Program-made: the position numbers and the translations under genes
Notes under the pieces: model-generated
What the model saw: only the letters and a program-made list of their open reading frames with translations
Database searches by the model: none
Told to the model about the DNA's origin: nothing
In this document: positions 40,634-47,077 of the stretch, in pieces
Layout of the letters: each line of letters starts with the position of its first letter
How positions within the stretch are numbered: position 1 is the first letter of the stretch
Source of the DNA: Bacteroidales bacterium
GTDB lineage: Bacteria; Bacteroidota; Bacteroidia; Bacteroidales; ML635J-15
DNA length: 47,077 nucleotides
NCBI GenBank assembly: GCA_028686735.1
Contig: JAQUBO010000009.1
Coordinates: 1 to 47,077 of the forward strand
Reading direction: 5' to 3'

Positions 40634-41365
40634 ATGAAAAAAATGTTACTTATAAGTCTTTTGTTGGGGTTATATAGCTCTGTTGCTTTTGCCCAATCAT
40701 TTGAAGTTTATAATAATGATTCAGAACTTATTAATGGACAAAGTATTACTTTAGCTACTACAATTGATGGTCCCGCTGTTGTATATTATTGGTCGATAAA
40801 AAACATTTCAGGGGCTCAAAAAACCTTGAAACTGCAGATGGAGTTACAAACAACACAAATTGAAGGTAGTCAACATTTGATGTGTCATCCACCTACAGAA
40901 TCAGGTAATGGTGGTTGTGGAATGCCGTGGTCATCGTCAACTCCAAATATTATTTTGAATGCTGGTGAAACTACTCAGTCAGGAGGGGATTTCTCTTTTA
41001 CTCAAGGACCAAATGGAGGAGTAACTACAGTTTTATATAAAGTTTATGATGTCAATAATGAATCAGATTTTATTACATTTACAATTACATATTCAACATC
41101 TACAGCAATTGATTTTACTAAATCCGTAAATTTAACTGTGGCTCCAAACCCTGCTTCAGATATGTTTACTATAAGTAGCAATTTTGGTGCTACTGAAACT
41201 GTGGAAATATATAATGTACTTGGTAAGCTTGTAAAGAAAGTAAACCTTTCTGACGCAGAGAAAATTGATATAGATTGTAGTACTTGGGAAAATGGGTATT
41301 ACTTTTGTCGCTTGTTTGATAATAATAAAATTAAAAAGACTGTAAAACTTATTGTTGCACATTAG
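40634..41365 (+). CDS. Small secreted protein with T9SS type A sorting domain
   Basis: A 243-residue protein with a signal peptide (LLISLLLGLYSSVAFAQS). The body (residues 20-160) is a beta-sandwich-like domain with a short Cys/Gly-rich loop (LMCHPPTESGNGGCGMPW). The C-terminus VNLTVAPNPASDMFTISS...WENGYYFCRLFDNNKIKKTVKLIVAH is a clear T9SS type A sorting domain. The cargo domain is not recognised. Single gene with its own promoter; a terminator at 41394-41427 follows, directly before yraN. Confidence 0.8.
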   Translation: MKKMLLISLLLGLYSSVAFAQSFEVYNNDSELINGQSITLATTIDGPAVVYYWSIKNISGAQKTLKLQMELQTTQIEGSQHLMCHPPTESGNGGCGMPWSSSTPNIILNAGETTQSGGDFSFTQGPNGGVTTVLYKVYDVNNESDFITFTITYSTSTAIDFTKSVNLTVAPNPASDMFTISSNFGATETVEIYNVLGKLVKKVNLSDAEKIDIDCSTWENGYYFCRLFDNNKIKKTVKLIVAH

Positions 41366-41393
41366 TGAAGTTTTCATAATTTTTTCTATTTTT

Positions 41394-41427
41394 AATCCCG
41401 TTAATTTAATTTAATCGGGATTTTTTT
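41394..41427 (+). terminator. Terminator after the T9SS protein, reaching the start of yraN
   Basis: AATCCCG (41394-41400) pairs with CGGGATT (41416-41422), followed by a T run up to the ATG of the next gene at 41428. No room remains for a ribosome-binding site between hairpin and start. Confidence 0.8.
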
Positions 41428-41784
41428 ATGGCTGAACATAATACACTTGGAGAAAAAGGCGAAGAACTCGCATGCTCTTATTTGAAAGAAAAGAAATATC
41501 GCATACTTGCTCGAAAGTGGAGATATAAACATAAGGAGATTGATATAATTGCTTTTTATGAAGGGATTATTATATTTGTAGAGGTAAAAACCAGATCATC
41601 TGATTATTGGGGAAATCCTGAAGAGTTTGTTAATAGGAGAAAGCAGAAGTTTTTAATCGAGGCAGCAGAGAAATATATTATTGAAAAAGATTTCGATATG
41701 GAAGCACGTTTTGACATTATTTCTGTTATTATTGGTGAAGACGAAACTCATGTCGAACATATCGAAGAGGCTTTTTATCCGTAA
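41428..41784 (+). CDS. YraN family (UPF0102) endonuclease-like protein
   Basis: A 118-residue protein with the family order GEKGEELACSYLKEKKYRILARKWR, KEIDIIA and IIFVEVKTRSSDYWG. The Asp, Glu-x-Lys pattern is that of a small restriction-endonuclease-like fold; these are widely conserved proteins of uncertain role, possibly in DNA processing. The ATG follows directly on the T run of a terminator. The 63 bases between its stop and the next hairpin are empty. It seems to be expressed alone or by readthrough. Confidence 0.9.
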   Translation: MAEHNTLGEKGEELACSYLKEKKYRILARKWRYKHKEIDIIAFYEGIIIFVEVKTRSSDYWGNPEEFVNRRKQKFLIEAAEKYIIEKDFDMEARFDIISVIIGEDETHVEHIEEAFYP

Positions 41785-41843
41785 TTATTATATTGAATGA
41801 TATAAATTATATTTTTTTAGATTTCTAATAAGCATAAAAAAAA

Positions 41844-41857
41844 GAGCCTTTCGGCTC
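41844..41857. terminator. Bidirectional terminator between yraN and the beta-helix lipoprotein
   Basis: GAGCC (41844-41848), loop TTTC, GGCTC (41853-41857). A-rich on the left and T-rich on the right, so it can serve yraN and the convergent gene ending at 41863. Confidence 0.85.
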
Positions 41858-41862
41858 AAATT

Positions 41863-42957
41863 TTATTTTGCTGGTGGATTTGGATCATTGTATAAGATGT
41901 TTGCCCAATCTGCATAGCCAGTTGATTTCCATTCATCTATAAATATTCCTGTCCAGTCTGCAGCAGCGGGTAAGCTAGCTGCTCCGTCTCCATTTGTGTC
42001 GCCAAGAAGTTCATCATCTTTTAACGAAGTGTAATAAACGCCTTCACCATTATAATTATTTAAAGATGTTTCGCCCGACAATAAGTTTAATGTTGACCCT
42101 TCACCAAATTTTAATACAACATTGTTTCCCAATGTTAGCTTTTTGCCAATACCTATATTCATGTTGTCAGAACTTATTACAAAAGCAACTTTGTTTTCTG
42201 TCCATTCTGTGTTTTTATCAATATTGCCTGTAACAAATATTCCGTTGTATTTATTGCTAATGTCATTATAACTAAATGAGTTTGAGTTGTTTATGTTAAT
42301 TTCGGCAGCAATTGTTAGAGGCAATTTATTATTATAAAAGATGTTATTTGTAATAATTGTTGCATTGCTTGCACTCTCTGCGTGTAATGCTCCGATATAG
42401 AAATATCCGTTTTGCCCTCCAGTATTAAAAGCAAATGTGCAATTATCTATTGTTGCTTCAGTCCCAGATGACAAATTAAGAGTGGGGGCTGGTAAGGAGT
42501 TATGATAACCCCCGTATAAAAATTTGCAATGTGTAAATATTGACCCAGTAGAGCCATTGAGGTCGATATTTGTCCAATCGCCAGCAGCGGGAATTGTATT
42601 TCCGCCATCTCCATTTGTATCACCTCCATTGTTGTCATCTTTGTATGAAGTAAAGATGATAGGTAAGGTACTGGTTCCATTTGCAATAATTCTTCCCTCT
42701 CCTAATATTGTAGTTGCTACATTGTTATTTTTAAATTTTATTACTGTTCCGGCTTCAATAGTGAGCGTAGTATTGTCAATTGCAAAGTCCGTAGTATTAA
42801 TTACATATACTTTATTGGCTGTCCATAGTGTTGGCGATGTAATATCTCCTGTGATTTCGATTGTGTTTTCTGTTGTTGGAGGATCTTTAGGGTCGCATGA
42901 TTGAAAAATGTATCCTAAAGCACTTACACCTATTAATAAATAAAATATTTTTCTCAT
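41863..42957 (-). CDS. Lipoprotein with parallel beta-helix-like repeats
   Basis: A 364-residue lipoprotein ([14 protein letters not shown], Cys 21). A repeated module appears twice: [20 protein letters not shown]...[11 protein letters not shown] and [20 protein letters not shown]...[11 protein letters not shown]. The first precedes a right-handed beta-helix-like stretch ([38 protein letters not shown]). The DTNGDG loops could bind calcium. Such proteins are common surface lipoproteins in Bacteroidota; no enzyme residues stand out. Single gene with its own promoter and terminator. Confidence 0.75.
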   Translation of the reverse strand: MRKIFYLLIGVSALGYIFQSCDPKDPPTTENTIEITGDITSPTLWTANKVYVINTTDFAIDNTTLTIEAGTVIKFKNNNVATTILGEGRIIANGTSTLPIIFTSYKDDNNGGDTNGDGGNTIPAAGDWTNIDLNGSTGSIFTHCKFLYGGYHNSLPAPTLNLSSGTEATIDNCTFAFNTGGQNGYFYIGALHAESASNATIITNNIFYNNKLPLTIAAEININNSNSFSYNDISNKYNGIFVTGNIDKNTEWTENKVAFVISSDNMNIGIGKKLTLGNNVVLKFGEGSTLNLLSGETSLNNYNGEGVYYTSLKDDELLGDTNGDGAASLPAAADWTGIFIDEWKSTGYADWANILYNDPNPPAK

Positions 42958-42988
42958 AATTTATATTTTTTGATTTTGTTATGTTTTA

Positions 42989-42996
42989 CAAATATA
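42989..42996 (-). promoter_or_regulatory. -7 box (TATATTTG) of the beta-helix lipoprotein
   Basis: A perfect TAnnTTTG match on the minus strand, 31 bases upstream of the ATG at 42957. No -33 TTG at the usual distance. Confidence 0.5.
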
Positions 42997-43229
42997 GTGC
43001 CTTTATGTGATATTACTGGACAAATTTTCTTATTATTTTAAAAAACAGCTATAATAAGTTTAGGAAATAATTATAAATTTACAAATAACTTATTAACAAT
43101 AATGTTTTTTTTGTGATAATTATGTTTTAATATATTTGTTAAAATGTAGTGTTTAGAGGGAAAATATGACTATTAGCAAATAAAAAGGCATTTAAAATAA
43201 GAAAATAATAAAAAAATATCCTCCAAGTA

Positions 43230-43259
43230 TTGTTAATAATAAAAAAAAATCTACCTTTG
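43230..43259 (+). promoter_or_regulatory. Promoter of the ribosomal protein cluster
   Basis: TTG at 43230-43232, exactly 19 bases, then TACCTTTG at 43252-43259: a perfect match to the Bacteroides -33/-7 consensus. It lies 45 bases before the rpsL ATG. Confidence 0.85.
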
Positions 43260-43304
43260 CAGTCCGAAATTTTATTAAGTCGAAATTTAAATTTTATAGG
43301 TTTT

Positions 43305-43685
43305 ATGCCAACGATACAACAATTAGTAAGAAAAGGGAGGGTTATTACTGTAGATAAGAGTAAGTCTCCTGCATTAGATTCATGTCCGCAACGTCGTGGT
43401 GTTTGCACAAGAGTTTATACCACAACTCCTAAAAAGCCAAATTCGGCAATGAGAAAAGTTGCGAGAGTAAAATTGACAAATGGTAAAGAGGTTAACGCTT
43501 ATATTCCTGGTGAAGGTCACAACCTTCAAGAGCACTCAATAGTGCTTATTAGAGGTGGTAGGGTTAAAGATTTACCTGGCGTACGTTATCACGTAGTTCG
43601 TGGTGCATTAGATACTGCTGGAGTTGACGGTCGTACTCAAAGACGATCTAAATATGGAACAAAAAAGCCAAAAGTAAAAAAGTAA
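43305..43685 (+). CDS. rpsL: 30S ribosomal protein S12
   Basis: 126 residues from [12 protein letters not shown], the universal S12 start; in-frame codons upstream are leader. [21 protein letters not shown] and [13 protein letters not shown] are the decoding-centre loops, with the Lys that gives streptomycin sensitivity (TPKKPNS) present. S12 monitors codon-anticodon pairing. First gene of the str-S10 type cluster, driven by the consensus promoter at 43230-43259. Confidence 0.99.
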   Translation: MPTIQQLVRKGRVITVDKSKSPALDSCPQRRGVCTRVYTTTPKKPNSAMRKVARVKLTNGKEVNAYIPGEGHNLQEHSIVLIRGGRVKDLPGVRYHVVRGALDTAGVDGRTQRRSKYGTKKPKVKK

Positions 43686-43705
43686 ATAATTAATTACGTT
43701 CAGAA

Positions 43706-44182
43706 ATGAGAAAAACGAAACCAAAAAAAAGAACGATATTACCGGATCCTAAATTTAATGATGCCCGAGTAACTCGTTTTGTTAATGATATGATGTGGGA
43801 CGGTAAAAAATCTATATCTTTTAAGATTTTTTATGAAACTATGGATATCATTGAAAATAAAATGAAAGATGCAGAAGTTGCTCCTCTTGAAGTATGGAGA
43901 AAAGCTTTAGACAATATTACTCCTGCTGTTGAAGTAAAGAGCCGTCGTATTGGTGGTGCAACATTTCAGGTTCCTATGGAAATTCGTTCAGATAGAAAAA
44001 TATCTGTAGGTAATAAATGGTTGATTTTATATGCTCGTAAACGTAGTGGACGTTCGATGTCTGAAAAATTAGCTGCTGAAATAATGGCTGCATATAATGA
44101 AGAAGGTGGAGCTTTTAAAAAGAAAGAGGAAGTTCACAGAATGGCTGACGCCAATAAAGCGTTCTCACACTTTAGATTCTAA
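43706..44182 (+). CDS. rpsG: 30S ribosomal protein S7
   Basis: 158 residues. [28 protein letters not shown] is the S7 N-terminus, and [19 protein letters not shown] and [12 protein letters not shown] are conserved rRNA-binding and C-terminal motifs. S7 nucleates assembly of the 30S head. Lies 20 bases after rpsL and 9 before fusA; in other bacteria this protein represses its own operon, but no such site was identified here. Confidence 0.99.
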   Translation: MRKTKPKKRTILPDPKFNDARVTRFVNDMMWDGKKSISFKIFYETMDIIENKMKDAEVAPLEVWRKALDNITPAVEVKSRRIGGATFQVPMEIRSDRKISVGNKWLILYARKRSGRSMSEKLAAEIMAAYNEEGGAFKKKEEVHRMADANKAFSHFRF

Positions 44183-44191
44183 GGATATTAC

Positions 44192-46294
44192 ATGATTGAC
44201 AATCTTTTAAATACTCGAAATATTGGCATTATGGCTCATATTGATGCTGGGAAAACCACCACTACTGAGCGTATATTGTATTATACGGGTATAAATTATA
44301 AGATTGGTGAAGTTCACGACGGTGCAGCCACAATGGATTGGATGCAACAAGAACAAGAAAGAGGAATTACTATTACATCGGCTGCCACTACAACATACTG
44401 GCAGACAAATAACCAAAAGTATAAAATTAATATTATAGACACTCCAGGACATGTTGATTTTACTGTCGAAGTAGAACGATCTCTACGTGTCCTTGATGGT
44501 GCTGTAGCTGTTTTTTGTGCTGTTGGAGGTGTCGAGCCACAAAGTGAAACTGTATGGCTTCAGGCAAATAGATATAAGGTTCCAAGACTTGCGTTCGTTA
44601 ATAAAATGGACAGATCTGGAGCCGATTTTTTTAGTGTCGTAGCCCAGATGAAAGAAAGGCTTGGTGCAAATCCTATTATTGTTCAATTACCTATTGGGTC
44701 AGAAGATAGTTTCTCTGGTGTGGTTGATTTAATTGAGCAAAAAGCATATATTTGGGAAGAGGACGAAACTTTAGGAGCTAAGTTTTTTGTTACAGATATT
44801 CCTAAGGATATGGAAGATAAAGTCTTTAAATATCGCGAAAAGCTTATTGAAGCAGTTATTGAAGCTGACGATAAGATGCTTGAAAGATTTTTTGAAGATA
44901 GAAGCAAAATATCTGTAGAAGAATTTAGGTCCTTGTTACGTAGTATGGTTATTAATGGAAATTTTGTTCCTGTTTTATGTGGGTCGGCTTTTAAAAATAA
45001 AGGGATACAACCATTATTAGAGGCCATCTGTAATTACCTTCCATCACCATTAGATGTTGAAGCAATAACTGGTCATGACCCTAAAACTGATGAGATAATA
45101 TCTCGTAGCCCTGATATTAATGCTCCTTTTTCAGCAATGGTATTTAAAATTGCAGATAGTTCGTTTATTGGTAAATTGTTGTATGTGAGGGTTTATAGTG
45201 GTAGTATAAAAAGTGGTCAAATGATTTACAATGTTCGTTCTGGGAAGAAAGAGCGTATTTCAAGGATTTTTCATATGCATTCAAATAAACAAACACAAAT
45301 TGAGCAAGTTGAAGCTGGCGATATATGTGCTGTTGTAGGTTTAAAAGATGTTGTAACAGGTGATACACTCTGTGATGAGAAAAAACCAATTGTCCTTGAT
45401 AAAATGCAGTTTCCAGAGCCAGTAATATCTATTGCAGTTGAAGCCCAATATCAGGCCGATTTAGAAAAATTAACAAATGCTCTTGACCGACTTGCACAGG
45501 AAGACCCTAGTTTTACTATAAGATATGATGAGAACTCTGGACAGACACTTATTAGTGGGATGGGAGAGTTGCATTTAGAAATTATTATTGATAGGTTAGT
45601 GCGTGAGTATGGCTTAAAAATTAATCAAGGCAAACAACAAGTAAATTATAAAGAACAGTTCTTGGATACAATTGAGAATAGAACTGTATTTAAAAAACAA
45701 ACTGGAGGTAAAGGTCGCTTTGCAGAAATCGCTGTGCGAATTGGCAAAAGTGAAAACTCTGACGCTGCTGGACTCGAGTTTGTTAATAATATAAAAGGTG
45801 GAGCAATTCCAAAAGAATATATTCCATACATCGAGAAAGGCTTTAAAGAGGCAATGCAAAATGGTCCAATCGCAGGATATCCAATTCATGGTATGAGAGT
45901 AGAACTTTATGATGGAGCTATTCATTCTGTTGATAGTGATGAGGTTGCTTTTCAAATAGCCGCTGGAATTTGTTTTAAAGAGGCATCTCAAAAATTATCG
46001 TCATGCTTATTGGAGCCAATAATGAAGCTTGAGATTATTACCCCTGAAGAGTATTTGGGAGATATAAGTGCAGACTTAAATCGTAGAAGAGCAGTAATAT
46101 TAGCTATGGACTCTAAGGTACAACATCGAGTGTTAAAAGCAAAAGTTCCGTTGGCAGAGCAGTTTGGATATATAACATCATTGAGGTCTTTAAGTTCAGG
46201 TAGAGCTTTGTTTAGTATGGAGTTTTCTCATTATGAAGCAGTGCCTAAAGAAGTAAAAGAAGAATTAGTAAATAATAGAAAGTTTATATTTTAA
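44192..46294 (+). CDS. fusA: Elongation factor G
   Basis: A 700-residue translational GTPase. [24 protein letters not shown] (G1), [10 protein letters not shown] (G2), DTPGHVDF (G3) and [10 protein letters not shown] (G4) are canonical. Domains II-V follow ([50 protein letters not shown]). It drives translocation and, with the recycling factor, ribosome recycling. Its place between rpsG and rpsJ marks the housekeeping copy. No tuf follows, in contrast to many other bacteria. Confidence 0.98.
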   Translation: MIDNLLNTRNIGIMAHIDAGKTTTTERILYYTGINYKIGEVHDGAATMDWMQQEQERGITITSAATTTYWQTNNQKYKINIIDTPGHVDFTVEVERSLRVLDGAVAVFCAVGGVEPQSETVWLQANRYKVPRLAFVNKMDRSGADFFSVVAQMKERLGANPIIVQLPIGSEDSFSGVVDLIEQKAYIWEEDETLGAKFFVTDIPKDMEDKVFKYREKLIEAVIEADDKMLERFFEDRSKISVEEFRSLLRSMVINGNFVPVLCGSAFKNKGIQPLLEAICNYLPSPLDVEAITGHDPKTDEIISRSPDINAPFSAMVFKIADSSFIGKLLYVRVYSGSIKSGQMIYNVRSGKKERISRIFHMHSNKQTQIEQVEAGDICAVVGLKDVVTGDTLCDEKKPIVLDKMQFPEPVISIAVEAQYQADLEKLTNALDRLAQEDPSFTIRYDENSGQTLISGMGELHLEIIIDRLVREYGLKINQGKQQVNYKEQFLDTIENRTVFKKQTGGKGRFAEIAVRIGKSENSDAAGLEFVNNIKGGAIPKEYIPYIEKGFKEAMQNGPIAGYPIHGMRVELYDGAIHSVDSDEVAFQIAAGICFKEASQKLSSCLLEPIMKLEIITPEEYLGDISADLNRRRAVILAMDSKVQHRVLKAKVPLAEQFGYITSLRSLSSGRALFSMEFSHYEAVPKEVKEELVNNRKFIF

Positions 46295-46310
46295 TAATAA
46301 TATAAGGATT

Positions 46311-46619
46311 ATGAATCAGAAAATTAGAATCAAGCTGAAATCTTATGACCACAATTTGGTTGACAAATCAGCAGAGAAAATTCTGAAGACAGTAAAAACA
46401 ACAGGTGCTGTTGTAAGAGGGCCAATCCCACTTCCAACACACAAACGTATTTTTACAGTTAATCGTGCTACATTCGTAAATAAAAAAGCAAGAGAGCAGT
46501 TTGAACTAAGTTCATACAAGCGTTTGCTTGACATTTACAGTACGACATCTAAAACGATTGACGCTCTGATGAAATTGGAACTGCCTAGTGGTGTAGATGT
46601 AGAAATTAAAGCAAGTTAA
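46311..46619 (+). CDS. rpsJ: 30S ribosomal protein S10
   Basis: 102 residues, the normal S10 length. [21 protein letters not shown] and [16 protein letters not shown] are family signatures, including the loop that inserts into the 30S head and binds NusB in antitermination. It starts 16 bases after fusA, so the str and S10 groups are joined into one run. Confidence 0.99.
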   Translation: MNQKIRIKLKSYDHNLVDKSAEKILKTVKTTGAVVRGPIPLPTHKRIFTVNRATFVNKKAREQFELSSYKRLLDIYSTTSKTIDALMKLELPSGVDVEIKAS

Positions 46620-46638
46620 ATTATTAAATTTATTAGAA

Positions 46639-47077
46639 ATGCAAGGAATTATTGGTAAAAAAGTTGGTATGACTTCCATTTATAGTGTTGAGGGAAAAAA
46701 CATTCCATGCACTGTTATTGAAGCAGGACCTTGCGTTGTAACTCAAATTAAGACCGAAGAGGTTGACGGTTACAAAGCGGTTCAAATTGCTTTTGATGAG
46801 AAGACGGAAAAGCATACGACCAAAGCAATGAAAGGTCACTTTGAGAAAGCCGGTACAACTCCGAAACGAAAATTAGCCGAATTTAAAGAGTTTGGGCAAA
46901 TTCAAAAAGGAGAAGAACTTGGTGATCCAGAGGTAGGAGACCTTATCACAGTAAACATTTTCAGAGAAGGAGAGTGGTGTGATGTTATAGGAACTTCAAA
47001 AGGTAAAGGTTTTCAAGTTGTTGTAAAACGTTATGGGTTTTCTGGTGTAGTAGACCAAACTCATGGTCAGCACAACA
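46639..47077 (+). CDS. rplC: 50S ribosomal protein L3 (3' end outside window)
   Basis: The first 146 residues are visible: [20 protein letters not shown] and, near the end, [19 protein letters not shown], the L3 core motif, then a Gln/His run ending at the window edge. L3 organises the peptidyl-transferase region of the 50S subunit. It begins 19 bases after rpsJ. Confidence 0.98.
   Translation, partial: MQGIIGKKVGMTSIYSVEGKNIPCTVIEAGPCVVTQIKTEEVDGYKAVQIAFDEKTEKHTTKAMKGHFEKAGTTPKRKLAEFKEFGQIQKGEELGDPEVGDLITVNIFREGEWCDVIGTSKGKGFQVVVKRYGFSGVVDQTHGQHN

Larger units (their letters stand above)
42958..43304. other. Divergent promoter region ahead of the ribosomal cluster
   Basis: 347 very AT-rich bases holding the lipoprotein promoter on the minus strand and the rpsL promoter and leader on the plus strand. 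Nothing else seen. Confidence 0.6.

Noticed and set aside
44192-46294. Specialised second EF-G (antibiotic-resistance or EF-G2 type)
   Set aside because: Position between rpsG and rpsJ and canonical G motifs fit the housekeeping fusA.

Overview
The window is AT-rich, gene-dense chromosomal DNA from a member of the Bacteroidota, most likely a Bacteroidales-type organism. Support comes from the type IX secretion (T9SS) gene porQ, three proteins with C-terminal T9SS sorting domains, a TonB receptor/DUF4249 pair, a glycogen synthase-phosphorylase fusion, a DUF6029/Omp28/TlpA operon, an S46 dipeptidyl-peptidase, promoters of the Bacteroidota TAnnTTTG type (one with TTG-N19-TAnnTTTG exactly), and an rpsL-rpsG-fusA-rpsJ-rplC ribosomal cluster with no tuf gene. 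No tRNA, rRNA or CRISPR array was recognised.

Layout. 1-2.7 kb: a GT2 polyprenyl-phosphate sugar synthase (cut by the window edge) coupled by a GTGA overlap to a TMTC-like GT-C membrane glycosyltransferase with C-terminal TPRs. 2.8-8.1 kb: an accessory island with a YiiX-like lipoprotein, a type II restriction endonuclease/methyltransferase pair, a FISUMP-domain surface protein, two copies of a small terminal-inverted-repeat element (MITE-like), an exactly duplicated 42-bp promoter segment, and a scar made from the 3' ends of a second copy of the restriction-modification (RM) genes. 8.1-10.2 kb: two overlapping extended SDR (epimerase-type) genes. 10.4-14.7 kb: the giant glycogen synthase/alpha-glucan phosphorylase fusion. 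14.7-15.3 kb: a non-coding stretch with a modular 14-mer/10-mer repeat and a large hairpin. 15.3-22.6 kb: one collinear minus-strand run porQ-cmk-ispH-pfkA-priA-lipoprotein. 22.7-28.2 kb: RluB-type pseudouridine synthase, S46 peptidase, a T9SS-exported propeller-like protein and fructose-bisphosphatase. 28.3-30.1 kb: a lipoprotein and a SAM methyltransferase. 30.1-30.8 kb: a broken transposase carrying another copy of the modular repeat. 30.8-34.1 kb: DUF4249 lipoprotein and TonB-dependent receptor. 34.7-40.1 kb: an envelope redox group (beta-barrel, Omp28 lipoprotein, DUF6029, TlpA, then a thioredoxin-fold/PKD/adhesin T9SS protein). 40.6-43 kb: a small T9SS protein, YraN and a beta-helix lipoprotein. 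43.3 kb to the end: the ribosomal cluster.

How it fits together. Central carbon functions are spread over several places (PfkA, Fbp, glycogen synthase/phosphorylase). The cell-surface theme is strong: PorQ belongs to the machine that would export the sorting-domain proteins found in the same window. The most unusual part is 2.8-8.1 kb. There two tandem half-duplicated units each begin with the same promoter segment and end with the 3' tail of the downstream SDR gene. One unit holds intact RM genes; the other holds the FISUMP gene followed by RM remnants. One of the small inverted-repeat elements has an 8-bp target duplication, and removing the element restores an open reading frame.
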